From assembly GCA_910586065.1 (NCBI GenBank), contig CAJUGI010000001.1, forward strand, positions 682,851 through 746,850: a stretch of DNA of 64,000 nucleotides. Direction: 5' to 3'. A program made the position numbers and the translations under genes. This document shows, piece after piece, positions 8,213 through 14,663 of the stretch. The stretch comes from an uncultured Christensenella sp. Lineage in GTDB: Bacteria; Bacillota; Clostridia; Christensenellales; Borkfalkiaceae. Below the pieces are notes generated by a model that saw nothing but the letters and a program-made list of their open reading frames with translations, did not search any database and was not told the origin of the DNA. Position 1 is the first letter of the stretch, and each line of letters starts with the position of its first letter.

Positions 8213-8242
8213 GTATTAGAAAAATTTGTAAAATAATGTCAA
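8213..8242 (-). promoter_or_regulatory. Possible sigma-A-like promoter of the spoIIA operon
   Basis: On the minus strand TTGACA (8237-8242) and TAATAC (8213-8218) are 18 bases apart, about 40 bases upstream of the spoIIAA start. In Bacillus this operon uses sigma-H; I did not find a clear sigma-H match, so the assignment is tentative. Confidence 0.4.
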
Positions 8243-8358
8243 ATTTTAAAAAGTTTTGCATATTTGTACCTGTTTCTATGCAAAAGAATCATTAAAAAAT
8301 CAATTGTATTTTTAAACGTATTTTGATAAAAATTTATAAAAATTACTTTAAAAATCAC

Positions 8359-8387
8359 TTGACAAAATTTTTGCATTATATTATTAT
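8359..8387 (+). promoter_or_regulatory. Promoter of the five-tRNA operon
   Basis: Perfect TTGACA (8359-8364), 17-base spacer, TATTAT (8382-8387), ending 38 bases before the first tRNA. Strength fits a stable-RNA operon. Confidence 0.8.
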
Positions 8388-8425
8388 ATGAAAGCGTTGT
8401 GCAAAAGCACAGTTCCTTATTTTAA

Positions 8426-8502
8426 GGGCCTTTAGCTCAGTTGGTTAGAGCGGTCGGCTCATAACCGATTGGTCCGCGGTTCGAGTCCGTGAAGGCCCAC
8501 CA
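8426..8502 (+). tRNA. tRNA-Ile(CAU), lysidine-type (or elongator Met)
   Basis: 77 bases including encoded CCA. Acceptor GGGCCTT pairs with AAGGCCC; D-loop TAGCTCAGTTGG; anticodon loop CTCATAA gives CAU; T-arm GGTTCGAGTCC. The anticodon arm (GGCTCATAACC) resembles Bacillus tRNA-Ile2, whose C34 is converted to lysidine by TilS so that it reads AUA, rather than elongator Met. Confidence 0.9.
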
Positions 8503-8534
8503 TCCTTTATTATTAAATAAGGAATATAATTTTT

Positions 8535-8612
8535 GGCCCGATAGCTCAGTTTGGTTAGAGCGCCAGCCTGTCACGCTGGAGGTCGACGGTTCGAGCCCGT
8601 TTCGGGTCGCCA
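8535..8612 (+). tRNA. tRNA-Asp(GUC)
   Basis: Acceptor GGCCCGA / TCGGGTC (one G-U pair), anticodon loop CTGTCAC gives GUC, T-arm GGTTCGAGCC, discriminator G as expected for Asp, encoded CCA. Confidence 0.95.
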
Positions 8613-8639
8613 ATATTTTAAACGCCGAAAGGCGTAAAC

Positions 8640-8715
8640 GCCTTGGTAGCTCAGTCGGTAGAGCGCCGGACTGAAAATCCGTATGTCGGCGGTTCGATTC
8701 CACCCCAAGGCACCA
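8640..8715 (+). tRNA. tRNA-Phe(GAA)
   Basis: Acceptor GCCTTGG / CCAAGGC, anticodon loop CTGAAAA gives GAA, T-arm GGTTCGATTCC, discriminator A, encoded CCA. A small hairpin AACGCC-GAAA-GGCG lies just upstream in the spacer. Confidence 0.96.
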
Positions 8716-8733
8716 CCCTATTCGGGCAACAAT

Positions 8734-8809
8734 GCTGGTGTAGCTCAATTGGCAGAGCAGCTGATTTGTAATCAGCAGGTTGTGGGTTCGATTCCAATCA
8801 CCAGCTCCA
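8734..8809 (+). tRNA. tRNA-Thr(UGU)
   Basis: Acceptor GCTGGTG / CACCAGC, anticodon arm CTGAT-TTGTAAT-CAG gives UGU, T-arm GGTTCGATTCC, discriminator U, encoded CCA. The spacer after it holds a hairpin ACCCCG/CGGGGT (8814-8832). Confidence 0.96.
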
Positions 8810-8845
8810 GCATTACCCCGCTTAGTCGGGGTATAAATTTAATAT

Positions 8846-8930
8846 GGGCGGTTTGCAGAGTGGCCAAATGCATCAGACTGTAAATCTGACGTCTCCGACT
8901 TCGGTGGTTCGAATCCACCACCTCCCACCA
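8846..8930 (+). tRNA. tRNA-Tyr(GUA)
   Basis: 85 bases with the long class II variable arm of bacterial Tyr tRNA. Anticodon arm CAGACTGTAAATCTG gives GUA; T-arm GGTTCGAATCC; encoded CCA. The acceptor GGGCGGT / ACCTCCC has one C-U mismatch at the fourth pair. Confidence 0.93.
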
Positions 8931-9009
8931 ATGTTGTTAAAGTTTGAACACCTAAAAACGGAATACATTTTCGTGAACGGTGTCGCGGGCTTTATCGCAT
9001 ACAACTAAC

Positions 9010-9044
9010 GAAAAAGCACAAGGCAAACAGCCTTGTGCTTTTTC
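9010..9044 (+). terminator. Terminator of the tRNA operon; rest of 8931-9137 shows no gene
   Basis: GAAAAAGCACAAGGC pairs with GCCTTGTGCTTTTTC around AAACA, a 15-bp stem with A and T flanks usable in both directions. Between the last tRNA and this hairpin a 25-codon frame (8932-9008) is open but has no ribosome site. The same arm sequence recurs at 21283-21318. Confidence 0.85.
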
Positions 9045-9137
9045 TATGCTCCACCCCAAAGAAAACACTCTATTATATACCTGTTTATTTATTCAAGCAC
9101 TCCAACAGTACGGTTTTGTTTTGTCCTTATGCAACTC

Positions 9138-9166
9138 TTGCAAATTGTGATTTATTGTTGTATAAT
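9138..9166 (+). promoter_or_regulatory. Promoter of the effector-binding-domain gene
   Basis: TTGCAA (9138-9143), 17-base spacer, TATAAT (9161-9166), 65 bases before the ATG at 9232. Confidence 0.65.
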
Positions 9167-9231
9167 AATTTTTAAGCTATGAAAGCAGCCCAACATACTT
9201 ATACGATATCTTTTTCAAGAGGAGAAATTTA

Positions 9232-9684
9232 ATGGCATATTCATTTAAAAGCGTAACGATACGCACGGACAATTCCGAAGGCGGAATGACGAAAATCAAC
9301 GAGCTTTGGGCGGACATTATGACGGGCAAAGTACCGCTTGATTTTATAAAAAACGGCATGCCGGTAAAAGGGCTTTCTCCTGTTTCAGTATATAGTGATT
9401 ATGAGAGCAACGAACATGGCAAGTATAATCTGTCCGTAATGACTGTAACCGCCGAGTTCTTTGCTAAAATAGAAGAATCGGTTGCGCAAGGCAAGTATAT
9501 CAAAATTGACGAATGCGGCGATACGATTACGGATTGCGCCAACAAAGCGTGGTCTAAGGTCTGGCAGCTTTCTGCAAGCGGCAAGTTGAACCGCGCGTTT
9601 ACTGTCGATTATGAAAGCACCGTGCCCGTCGAGTACACAAAAGACGGCAAAGAACATTGCTACTTGTACATTGCCGTAACATAA
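9232..9684 (+). CDS. Effector-binding (GyrI-like / AraC effector) domain protein
   Basis: 150 residues with an AGAGGAG ribosome site. The pattern of an N-terminal conserved NELWADIM segment and a C-terminal FTVDYESTVPVEY followed by VEIYIAV-like YLYIAV fits stand-alone effector-binding proteins of the GyrI/SOUL-like fold, related to the ligand domain of AraC and MerR-type regulators. There is no DNA-binding domain. These proteins bind small hydrophobic or cationic ligands, but the ligand here is unknown. Monocistronic. Confidence 0.7.
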   Translation: MAYSFKSVTIRTDNSEGGMTKINELWADIMTGKVPLDFIKNGMPVKGLSPVSVYSDYESNEHGKYNLSVMTVTAEFFAKIEESVAQGKYIKIDECGDTITDCANKAWSKVWQLSASGKLNRAFTVDYESTVPVEYTKDGKEHCYLYIAVT

Positions 9685-10075
9685 ATTTCGGTTTGGGTTT
9701 TACTAAACTATGACAAAATCCTGTTCGTTTTACGGTTGATATGGATTGAATTATAAACATTCGGCGCGCTACGGTACTTTTTATACCGAACGTTATAAGC
9801 TTGATTATCCAAAAAGTGTACCAAAATCTTTCATTTGTGAAGAGTTGACGTCTATGTTTAAGAAAGCGGCAGCATTATTCACAATTACAGTAAATACAAC
9901 AGAGATTTGTATTTGATTTTAAAATTATTTTTTTGCCGCCCGACATGGCAACATTTGTTATCATTAATTAAAAAAACATTTCAATAAATTGATAACATTT
10001 GGAACAATTTCCAATTAAGCACACAACGCCGATACTGCAAACATAATATTTACTATAAGTTATAAGGAATTTTTT
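9685..10075 (+). other. Intergenic stretch with decayed frame and candidate operator
   Basis: No intact gene. A frame without start or ribosome site is open from 9740 to the TGA at 9914 (HSARYGTFYTERYKLDYPKS and on); it looks like the tail of a decayed coding sequence but is not recognised. At 9956-9963 TGTTATCA is repeated inverted as TGATAACA at 9990-9997, and AACATTT occurs three times (around 9950-10000), upstream of the ferredoxin gene. This may be an operator. Confidence 0.4.
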
Positions 10076-10270
10076 ATGGAGAAAAAATTAAGTATTAAAA
10101 AAGAAAACTGCCCACAAAACCACAAGTGCCCAGCTGTAAACGTTTGCCCCGTAAACGCACTGACGCAAAAAGATTTTGAAGCGCCTGAAATTAATTACGA
10201 AAAATGTATAATTTGCGGCAAATGTTCAAATTTCTGTCCCAAAAAGGCATTAATTTTAACTAACCTGTAA
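10076..10270 (+). CDS. Small ferredoxin, 2[4Fe-4S] type
   Basis: 64 residues. Two Cys groups are seen: CPQNHKCPAVNVCPVNAL (N-terminal, irregular spacing, C-x5-C-x5-C-x3) and CIICGKCSNFCPKKAL (canonical C-x2-C-x2-C-x3-CP). Low-potential electron carrier. AAGGA ribosome site at about 10064. Only 22 bases separate it from the flavin reductase-like gene, so the pair may be an electron-transfer unit. Confidence 0.88.
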   Translation: MEKKLSIKKENCPQNHKCPAVNVCPVNALTQKDFEAPEINYEKCIICGKCSNFCPKKALILTNL

Positions 10271-10292
10271 ACTAAAATAATTGAGGCAATTT

Positions 10293-11204
10293 ATGAGTTC
10301 TTTTAAGGATTTAAGAATAGTAGACAACTTTTATCAGACGTCCGCCTTCTTCCCAATGCCCACCATACTTGTCGGAACCGTTTCGGAAAACGGAATGACA
10401 AATTTGGGCGCATACTCCCTTTGCTTCCCCTATTATATTGCAGGCAAAGATTATTATGCAATGATTCTGGAGTGCCGTAACAGCTCTAACACAGCACAGA
10501 ATATTTTGCGTGGCAGTAAAATTTCTTTAAATTTTATAACCGACGATAAAAAATATTTCCGCGAGGCGGTGCGTTTGGGTTTCCCCGGCGACACAACTGC
10601 AGAAAAAATGAAAAACTGTATTTTTACTCTTGAAAAAGGCGAAGCTGACGGTGAACGTCCTAAAATTATAAAAGAAGCATATCAGGTTTTTGAGTGCACT
10701 TGGGACAGTTCATTAGAGGACGCGTTTAACGACAAAGCGGGAAACTTAGATGGTTATGAACCGCCATACCATAATTTTAACGGAATAACGAGCAAATTCG
10801 GCGCGCATTTTATCCTTAAGATAGACAAAATTTTGATGAAGGATAAATATTATAACGCGATAGTAAACGGCGTAAAGGCAAAAGATTTTCCGCCCGTGCC
10901 TGTTGATTACGGTTACCGCGACAGCACAAACTTCTGGTGCTCCCCCTTTAAAAAACCGTTCCCCGAAAAAATACAAGCAAAAGAGGGCGATATAAATTCG
11001 GTTAAATATGCGGCAAAGCGCATCGACCCAGAAGTTGGTTTCACCGATGAAGCCTGCGCACAGCTGACAAAAATCCCGCGCGTATTCTTAAAGGCCGCAC
11101 TAACACAAATGGTTTCAATCGCAAAAGAAGAAGGTATTAACGTAATTGACGAATCCGCACTGCAAATAATAAACGATAAACGCCGCAAGGAAAAGAAAGG
11201 TTAA
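10293..11204 (+). CDS. Flavin reductase-like (flavoredoxin) domain protein
   Basis: 303 residues from ATG 10293. A TTG at 10281 is also open but overlaps the GAGG ribosome site (10283-10286). The N-terminus FFPMPTILVGTVSENGMTNLGAYS is the FMN-binding segment of the flavin reductase/DIM6-NTAB family, with SSNTAQNILRGSKISLNF next. The C-terminal 100 residues (YGYRDSTNFWCSPFKKP, RIDPEVGFTDEACAQLTKIP) are an added domain not recognised. FMN probably accepts electrons from the adjacent ferredoxin (inference). Confidence 0.8.
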   Translation: MSSFKDLRIVDNFYQTSAFFPMPTILVGTVSENGMTNLGAYSLCFPYYIAGKDYYAMILECRNSSNTAQNILRGSKISLNFITDDKKYFREAVRLGFPGDTTAEKMKNCIFTLEKGEADGERPKIIKEAYQVFECTWDSSLEDAFNDKAGNLDGYEPPYHNFNGITSKFGAHFILKIDKILMKDKYYNAIVNGVKAKDFPPVPVDYGYRDSTNFWCSPFKKPFPEKIQAKEGDINSVKYAAKRIDPEVGFTDEACAQLTKIPRVFLKAALTQMVSIAKEEGINVIDESALQIINDKRRKEKKG

Positions 11205-11251
11205 AACATAAAAAAATACCCGCTTGATAAGCGCACCATATTATAATCGAC

Positions 11252-11292
11252 GCAAAAAAGCTCTCGGATGATTTATTCGAGAGCTTTTTTGC
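11252..11292 (+). terminator. Terminator after the flavin reductase gene; 11293-11520 has no gene
   Basis: GCAAAAAAGCTCTCG (11252-11266) pairs with CGAGAGCTTTTTTGC (11278-11292), a 15-bp stem. Nothing is recognised in the next 228 bases. Confidence 0.88.
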
Positions 11293-11520
11293 ATTATTTA
11301 GAAAGATAAATTGAAATTTAAATAATGAGTAAACTGTTGGGCTGCAGATTGCCTTTATCAATACAGAAACCACCTTTATAAGTCCAGCGGACTAACTTCT
11401 TATATAACTCCCTAACCCGTCCGAATACCTTTAAAATGCCGGCTCATCATAAAAAGCAAAAATTTCCCGAATTGCTATATTACTGTTTATTGTAATTTCA
11501 TTATTTCGGACCGGCAAAAT

Positions 11521-12051
11521 TTATTTGTTTTCATATAAATATTTATAAATTGCAGAAACGGTTTTGGCGTCGCAAATCTCACCGCTTTCAATCATTTTTA
11601 AAACGTCGTTCATTTTAACGAAACTGACATTTAAAAACTCGCCCTCGTCAAGCTTTTGGCTATCAAGCCGACAATTTTTAGCAAGATAAATATGAATTAC
11701 TTCGTCGGTATACCCCGGCGTGGGATATAATTTAAGAAACGGAACCATATCGTCTGCAACATAGCCCGTTTCTTCTCTTAATTCCCTTGCGGCCGTTTCT
11801 TGAGTGGCTTCGTCTTTTTCAAGCTTGCCTGCCGGGATTTCGTAAATTTCCTTTCCGTAAAGATATCTGAACTGTTTTACAAGGAGCACCTTACCGTCGT
11901 ACACATACAAAACCGCCGCGCCGCCGTGGTGGCGAACGCACTCACGCGAGGAAACCGAACCGTCTGGAAGTTTTACTTCATCTACTTCGAGATTTAATAT
12001 TTTTCCTTCGTAAATTCTTTTACCTGCTATCTTCTTTTCAAAAAAACTCAT
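11521..12051 (-). CDS. nudF: ADP-ribose pyrophosphatase, Nudix family
   Basis: 176 residues. It hydrolyses ADP-ribose to AMP and ribose-5-phosphate. The Nudix box is complete: G-x5-E-x7-REL-R-EE-T-GY in GKLEKDEATQETAARELREE and on, about residues 76-98. The N-terminal IYEGKILNLEVDEVKLPDG and AAVLYVYDGKVLLVKQFRY are typical of the ADP-ribose-specific group. The ATG overlaps the stop of the upstream hypothetical gene by four bases (ATGA). Confidence 0.92.
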   Translation of the reverse strand: MSFFEKKIAGKRIYEGKILNLEVDEVKLPDGSVSSRECVRHHGGAAVLYVYDGKVLLVKQFRYLYGKEIYEIPAGKLEKDEATQETAARELREETGYVADDMVPFLKLYPTPGYTDEVIHIYLAKNCRLDSQKLDEGEFLNVSFVKMNDVLKMIESGEICDAKTVSAIYKYLYENK

Positions 12052-12797
12052 ACAGAAATCAATTCTTTAAAATTTGCAATCGCCTGAACGAGCGAGGCGA
12101 CGCCGTTTGACGCACACTTATGATACAAGACAAAATAATCATAACCGAAAGTTAAAGCCTCGATTAAATCGCCGTCTTCATTCTTTACCGCTTGCGCGAG
12201 CGCAGACAAAATCTTTATTCCGTCGTTCTTATCGTCAGCGGGTATCGCACTTTCGCGCACAAACGCTATTTCCTCCGATACTGCAAGCAAAATAGCCGAA
12301 ACAAACTGTGATTTCTTTGCGTCGGAGCGCACTACGTGCGCATTGTTTTCAGGCGCGGGCGCGGAAAGTTCTTCAGCAAAAACCTGTGATACGGCTTCCT
12401 GAAGAGGCTTTATTATCGTATTGCAAAAAGCGCGGTGGCTTGCAAAATAACTGCCGTCTTCGGGAAAGTATTTACGCAAAAAGTCGTTAAAGCTTAGTGT
12501 TCCCTTATCAAATTCCACCAAAAGGCAAAATATGAAGGCAAGACGGTTGCCCAAAGTTTGGGGCAAAACTACATAACTGCGGGGATAAACTCCATCGTTA
12601 ACACTTATTAAGCACTGTGGCTTCACTTCGGGATAATTAAAATTCTGCGTAACCGCCTCAAAGAGCCTGTAAAGCTCGGGACAGTTGACAATACATTTTA
12701 AAATATCCTTTATTTTTGTAGTTGCCATAATAAATTTGCATTTAAAGATTTCGTCACAACAATCCAAAAACGATAAAACTTGTTCTCTTATGTTCAT
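12048..12797 (-). CDS. Hypothetical protein coupled to nudF
   Basis: 249 residues, not recognised. Predicted mostly helical and soluble, with four Cys in the first 40 residues (FLDCCDEIFKCKF, LKCIVNC) that do not form an obvious metal motif. A central hydrophobic helix (NRLAFIFCLLVEF) and an acidic Ala-rich linker about residue 147 separate two halves. It overlaps nudF by 4 bases, so the two are coupled. Confidence 0.6.
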   Translation of the reverse strand: MNIREQVLSFLDCCDEIFKCKFIMATTKIKDILKCIVNCPELYRLFEAVTQNFNYPEVKPQCLISVNDGVYPRSYVVLPQTLGNRLAFIFCLLVEFDKGTLSFNDFLRKYFPEDGSYFASHRAFCNTIIKPLQEAVSQVFAEELSAPAPENNAHVVRSDAKKSQFVSAILLAVSEEIAFVRESAIPADDKNDGIKILSALAQAVKNEDGDLIEALTFGYDYFVLYHKCASNGVASLVQAIANFKELISV

Positions 12798-12829
12798 TTT
12801 CCTTTTCCCGTAAATTTATTATTTTATTT

Positions 12830-12858
12830 ATTATAACACAGCAATGCAAAAAATCAAA
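12830..12858 (-). promoter_or_regulatory. Promoter of the hypothetical-nudF operon
   Basis: Minus strand TTTGAT (12853-12858), 17-base spacer, TATAAT (12830-12835) with an extended -10 TG. The same CTGTGTTATAATA block occurs again at about 12956-12968, so there may be tandem promoters. Confidence 0.5.
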
Positions 12859-13004
12859 GATTTTTTGGCGCTGACACACCACTGTTTTTCTTATGAAAAG
12901 CGTATCAAATGTTGATTAAGGTGCTAAAAAACCTTGCAAGCAAGTATTTCGCTTGTATTATAACACAGTTTAAGCCAAATTTAAATTATTTTAAGACAAA
13001 TATC

Positions 13005-13033
13005 TTGATTTTCAGGAAATAATTATGTATAAT
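13005..13033 (+). promoter_or_regulatory. Promoter of the DUF4364-TSCPD operon
   Basis: TTGATT (13005-13010), 17-base spacer, TATAAT (13028-13033), about 40 bases before the ATG at 13074. Confidence 0.65.
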
Positions 13034-13073
13034 AATTTCACATTTTGCAATTTTTAGAAGATTTTATTTTATT

Positions 13074-13598
13074 ATGTTGAACACGGGCGAAACCTCCACC
13101 AACAAATTAATAATTCTTTTCGTCTTCGATAAGATGGAGAGCGCCCTTTCGGAACGCACTATCGTTGACATGTGCTCCACCTCAAACAGCTGGATGGGGT
13201 ACATGGACTGCGTAAACGTCATCCATAAGTTAAAGGACGACAATTTTATCTGCGTTGTAAACGAGGACGACGATACTCTTTACACTATTACTCCGGACGG
13301 CAGAGAAACGCTTGCGAACTTTTACATAAATATTCCCAAGAGCGTAAGAGAAGAGATTTCACAGTTCGTTAAAAAGAACAGCGCCAGGTACCGTAACCGT
13401 CAGGAATGCCGTTCCGACTACTTCCAGAATATGGACGGAACATTTACCGTTTCTTTAAAAATTCTGGCACCCGTTCAACCTATACTCGAACTTAAATTCG
13501 TTGTTCCCGACAAAAAAACTGCAAAAGCTATTTACAAAAAATGGGAAGAAAAAGCCGCGGACGTTTATGCGGTTATATACGAAAATCTTTGCGATTAA
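13074..13598 (+). CDS. DUF4364 family protein
   Basis: 174 residues. Matches the clostridial DUF4364 family: N-terminal winged-helix-like part (TNKLIILFVFDKMESALSE, YMDCVNVIHKLKDDNFI, DDTLYTITPDGRETL) resembling PadR/MarR-type DNA-binding folds, and a C-terminal domain of unknown role. Probably a transcription-related protein; no target is known to me. It is followed 12 bases later by the TSCPD gene. Confidence 0.85.
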   Translation: MLNTGETSTNKLIILFVFDKMESALSERTIVDMCSTSNSWMGYMDCVNVIHKLKDDNFICVVNEDDDTLYTITPDGRETLANFYINIPKSVREEISQFVKKNSARYRNRQECRSDYFQNMDGTFTVSLKILAPVQPILELKFVVPDKKTAKAIYKKWEEKAADVYAVIYENLCD

Positions 13599-13609
13599 GG
13601 AGAAACACA

Positions 13610-13867
13610 ATGTTTACTTACTTTACTTCTGGCACATGCTCCAGACAAATTCTTTTTGAAGTTGACGAAAACAACAAACTGCACGGAGTAAAATTTATAG
13701 GCGGATGCAGCGGAAATCTGCAGGGCGTTTCCAGACTTGTCGAAGGTAAAGATATCGACGAAGTTGCCGCGCTTCTTGCTGGCGTTAAGTGCCGCAATAA
13801 CACCTCCTGCCCCGACCAGCTTTCAAAGGCTATTGCGGCTTATAAAAAATCGGTTGAAAACAAATAA
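13610..13867 (+). CDS. TSCPD domain protein (TIGR03905-like)
   Basis: 85 residues from ATG 13610 with an AAGGAG site; the longer frame to 13541 overlaps the gene before. The name-giving TSCPDQLSKAI is at residues 65-75, and further Cys are in GTCSRQI, GGCSGNLQG and GVKCRNN. The same domain is fused to some class II ribonucleotide reductases, where it may bind metal. The function alone is unknown. Confidence 0.9.
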   Translation: MFTYFTSGTCSRQILFEVDENNKLHGVKFIGGCSGNLQGVSRLVEGKDIDEVAALLAGVKCRNNTSCPDQLSKAIAAYKKSVENK

Positions 13868-13885
13868 ATAAGTTAAAATTTAAAA

Positions 13886-13908
13886 CGGGTCTCACGACCC
13901 GCTTTTTT
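13886..13908 (+). terminator. Intrinsic terminator after the TSCPD gene
   Basis: CGGGTC/GACCCG around TCAC, followed by a run of six T. Confidence 0.85.
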
Positions 13909-14192
13909 AATTTAATTTGTAATTAATTACCAATCGGTCACACTCAAAGAATAACATGCCGCCGTCGCGCCAAAGTCCTTCCTTTGTTTCGACTGTTTAT
14001 AAAACTTCTATCGTGCCCTAAAGACAATACTGTTGCAAAATCTTTTATCTGAAAAATAAAACAGGTTAGGTCTCCTTCAAAAAGCACTCACTTTATTGGA
14101 CGATATGTTCGTTGAAAAATAAAACGTATTTATTACTTGCAAATATTTAGTTTATCGTCCATTAAACCGACAATCTTTTGTACGTTTTTCAT
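13907..14192 (-). pseudogene. Decayed small gene (fragments in different frames)
   Basis: On the minus strand a good GGAGAG ribosome site precedes ATG 14192, but the frame (MKNVQKIVGLMDDKLNICK) ends after 19 codons at 14133. Further down, a protein-like segment GLWRDGGMLFFECDRLVINY in another frame ends at a TAA (13907-13909). The pieces look like start and end of one gene with internal stops and frameshifts. The family is not recognised. Alternatively only the 19-residue peptide is real. Confidence 0.35.
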
Positions 14193-14242
14193 AATTCTCT
14201 CCGTTTTAAACTATTTATGTGTGGTATAGTACTTTGCAAAGC

Positions 14243-14647
14243 TTACAAATCAATCAATAATTCATATAAATTATCCATATTTTTACCGTTAAGGTCCAAA
14301 TAGAAACATCTGCCGTCATAACCGACGGCGGAATTATACCTGATTAAATTGAAACCGTAATACCCCTTATCAACATGCACAAGCAATTTTTCAAACGGCA
14401 TTTCATTGTGCTCCAATCTTTTACCGAAGTCAAACTCCAGCCACAAATTTTTTTGCATTTCCTGTACGGTAAGATTATTTAAACTTACTCCGTAAGCCGG
14501 CATCTCAAGCGCCCCGTTTATTGTATTGTTCCAACATTCAAGTATAACTTCGTAATTGCCGTCCACCGATGAATATGAAGTTTTTTTACCTTCATTATAT
14601 AAATTAATTTGTTCCGCCGAATCAAAAACTTCGGAAATTTCTTCCAT
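14243..14647 (-). CDS. Hypothetical protein
   Basis: 134 residues from ATG 14647; AAGGA lies 10 bases upstream, better spaced than for ATG 14656. The open frame beyond that runs inside the NfnB gene and is rejected. Not recognised; acidic, soluble, mixed alpha/beta, with Trp- and Tyr-rich segments (ECWNNTI, NLWLEFDFGKR, VDKGYYGFNLIRY). It resembles small immunity-type proteins only in composition. It lies 16 bases after the NfnB stop and may be cotranscribed. Confidence 0.5.
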   Translation of the reverse strand: MEEISEVFDSAEQINLYNEGKKTSYSSVDGNYEVILECWNNTINGALEMPAYGVSLNNLTVQEMQKNLWLEFDFGKRLEHNEMPFEKLLVHVDKGYYGFNLIRYNSAVGYDGRCFYLDLNGKNMDNLYELLIDL

Positions 14648-14663
14648 AATTACCATATCCTTA

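Noticed and set aside
8437-8883. Open frames over the tRNA cluster
   Set aside because: They read through tRNA genes on both strands; the tRNA folds are unambiguous.
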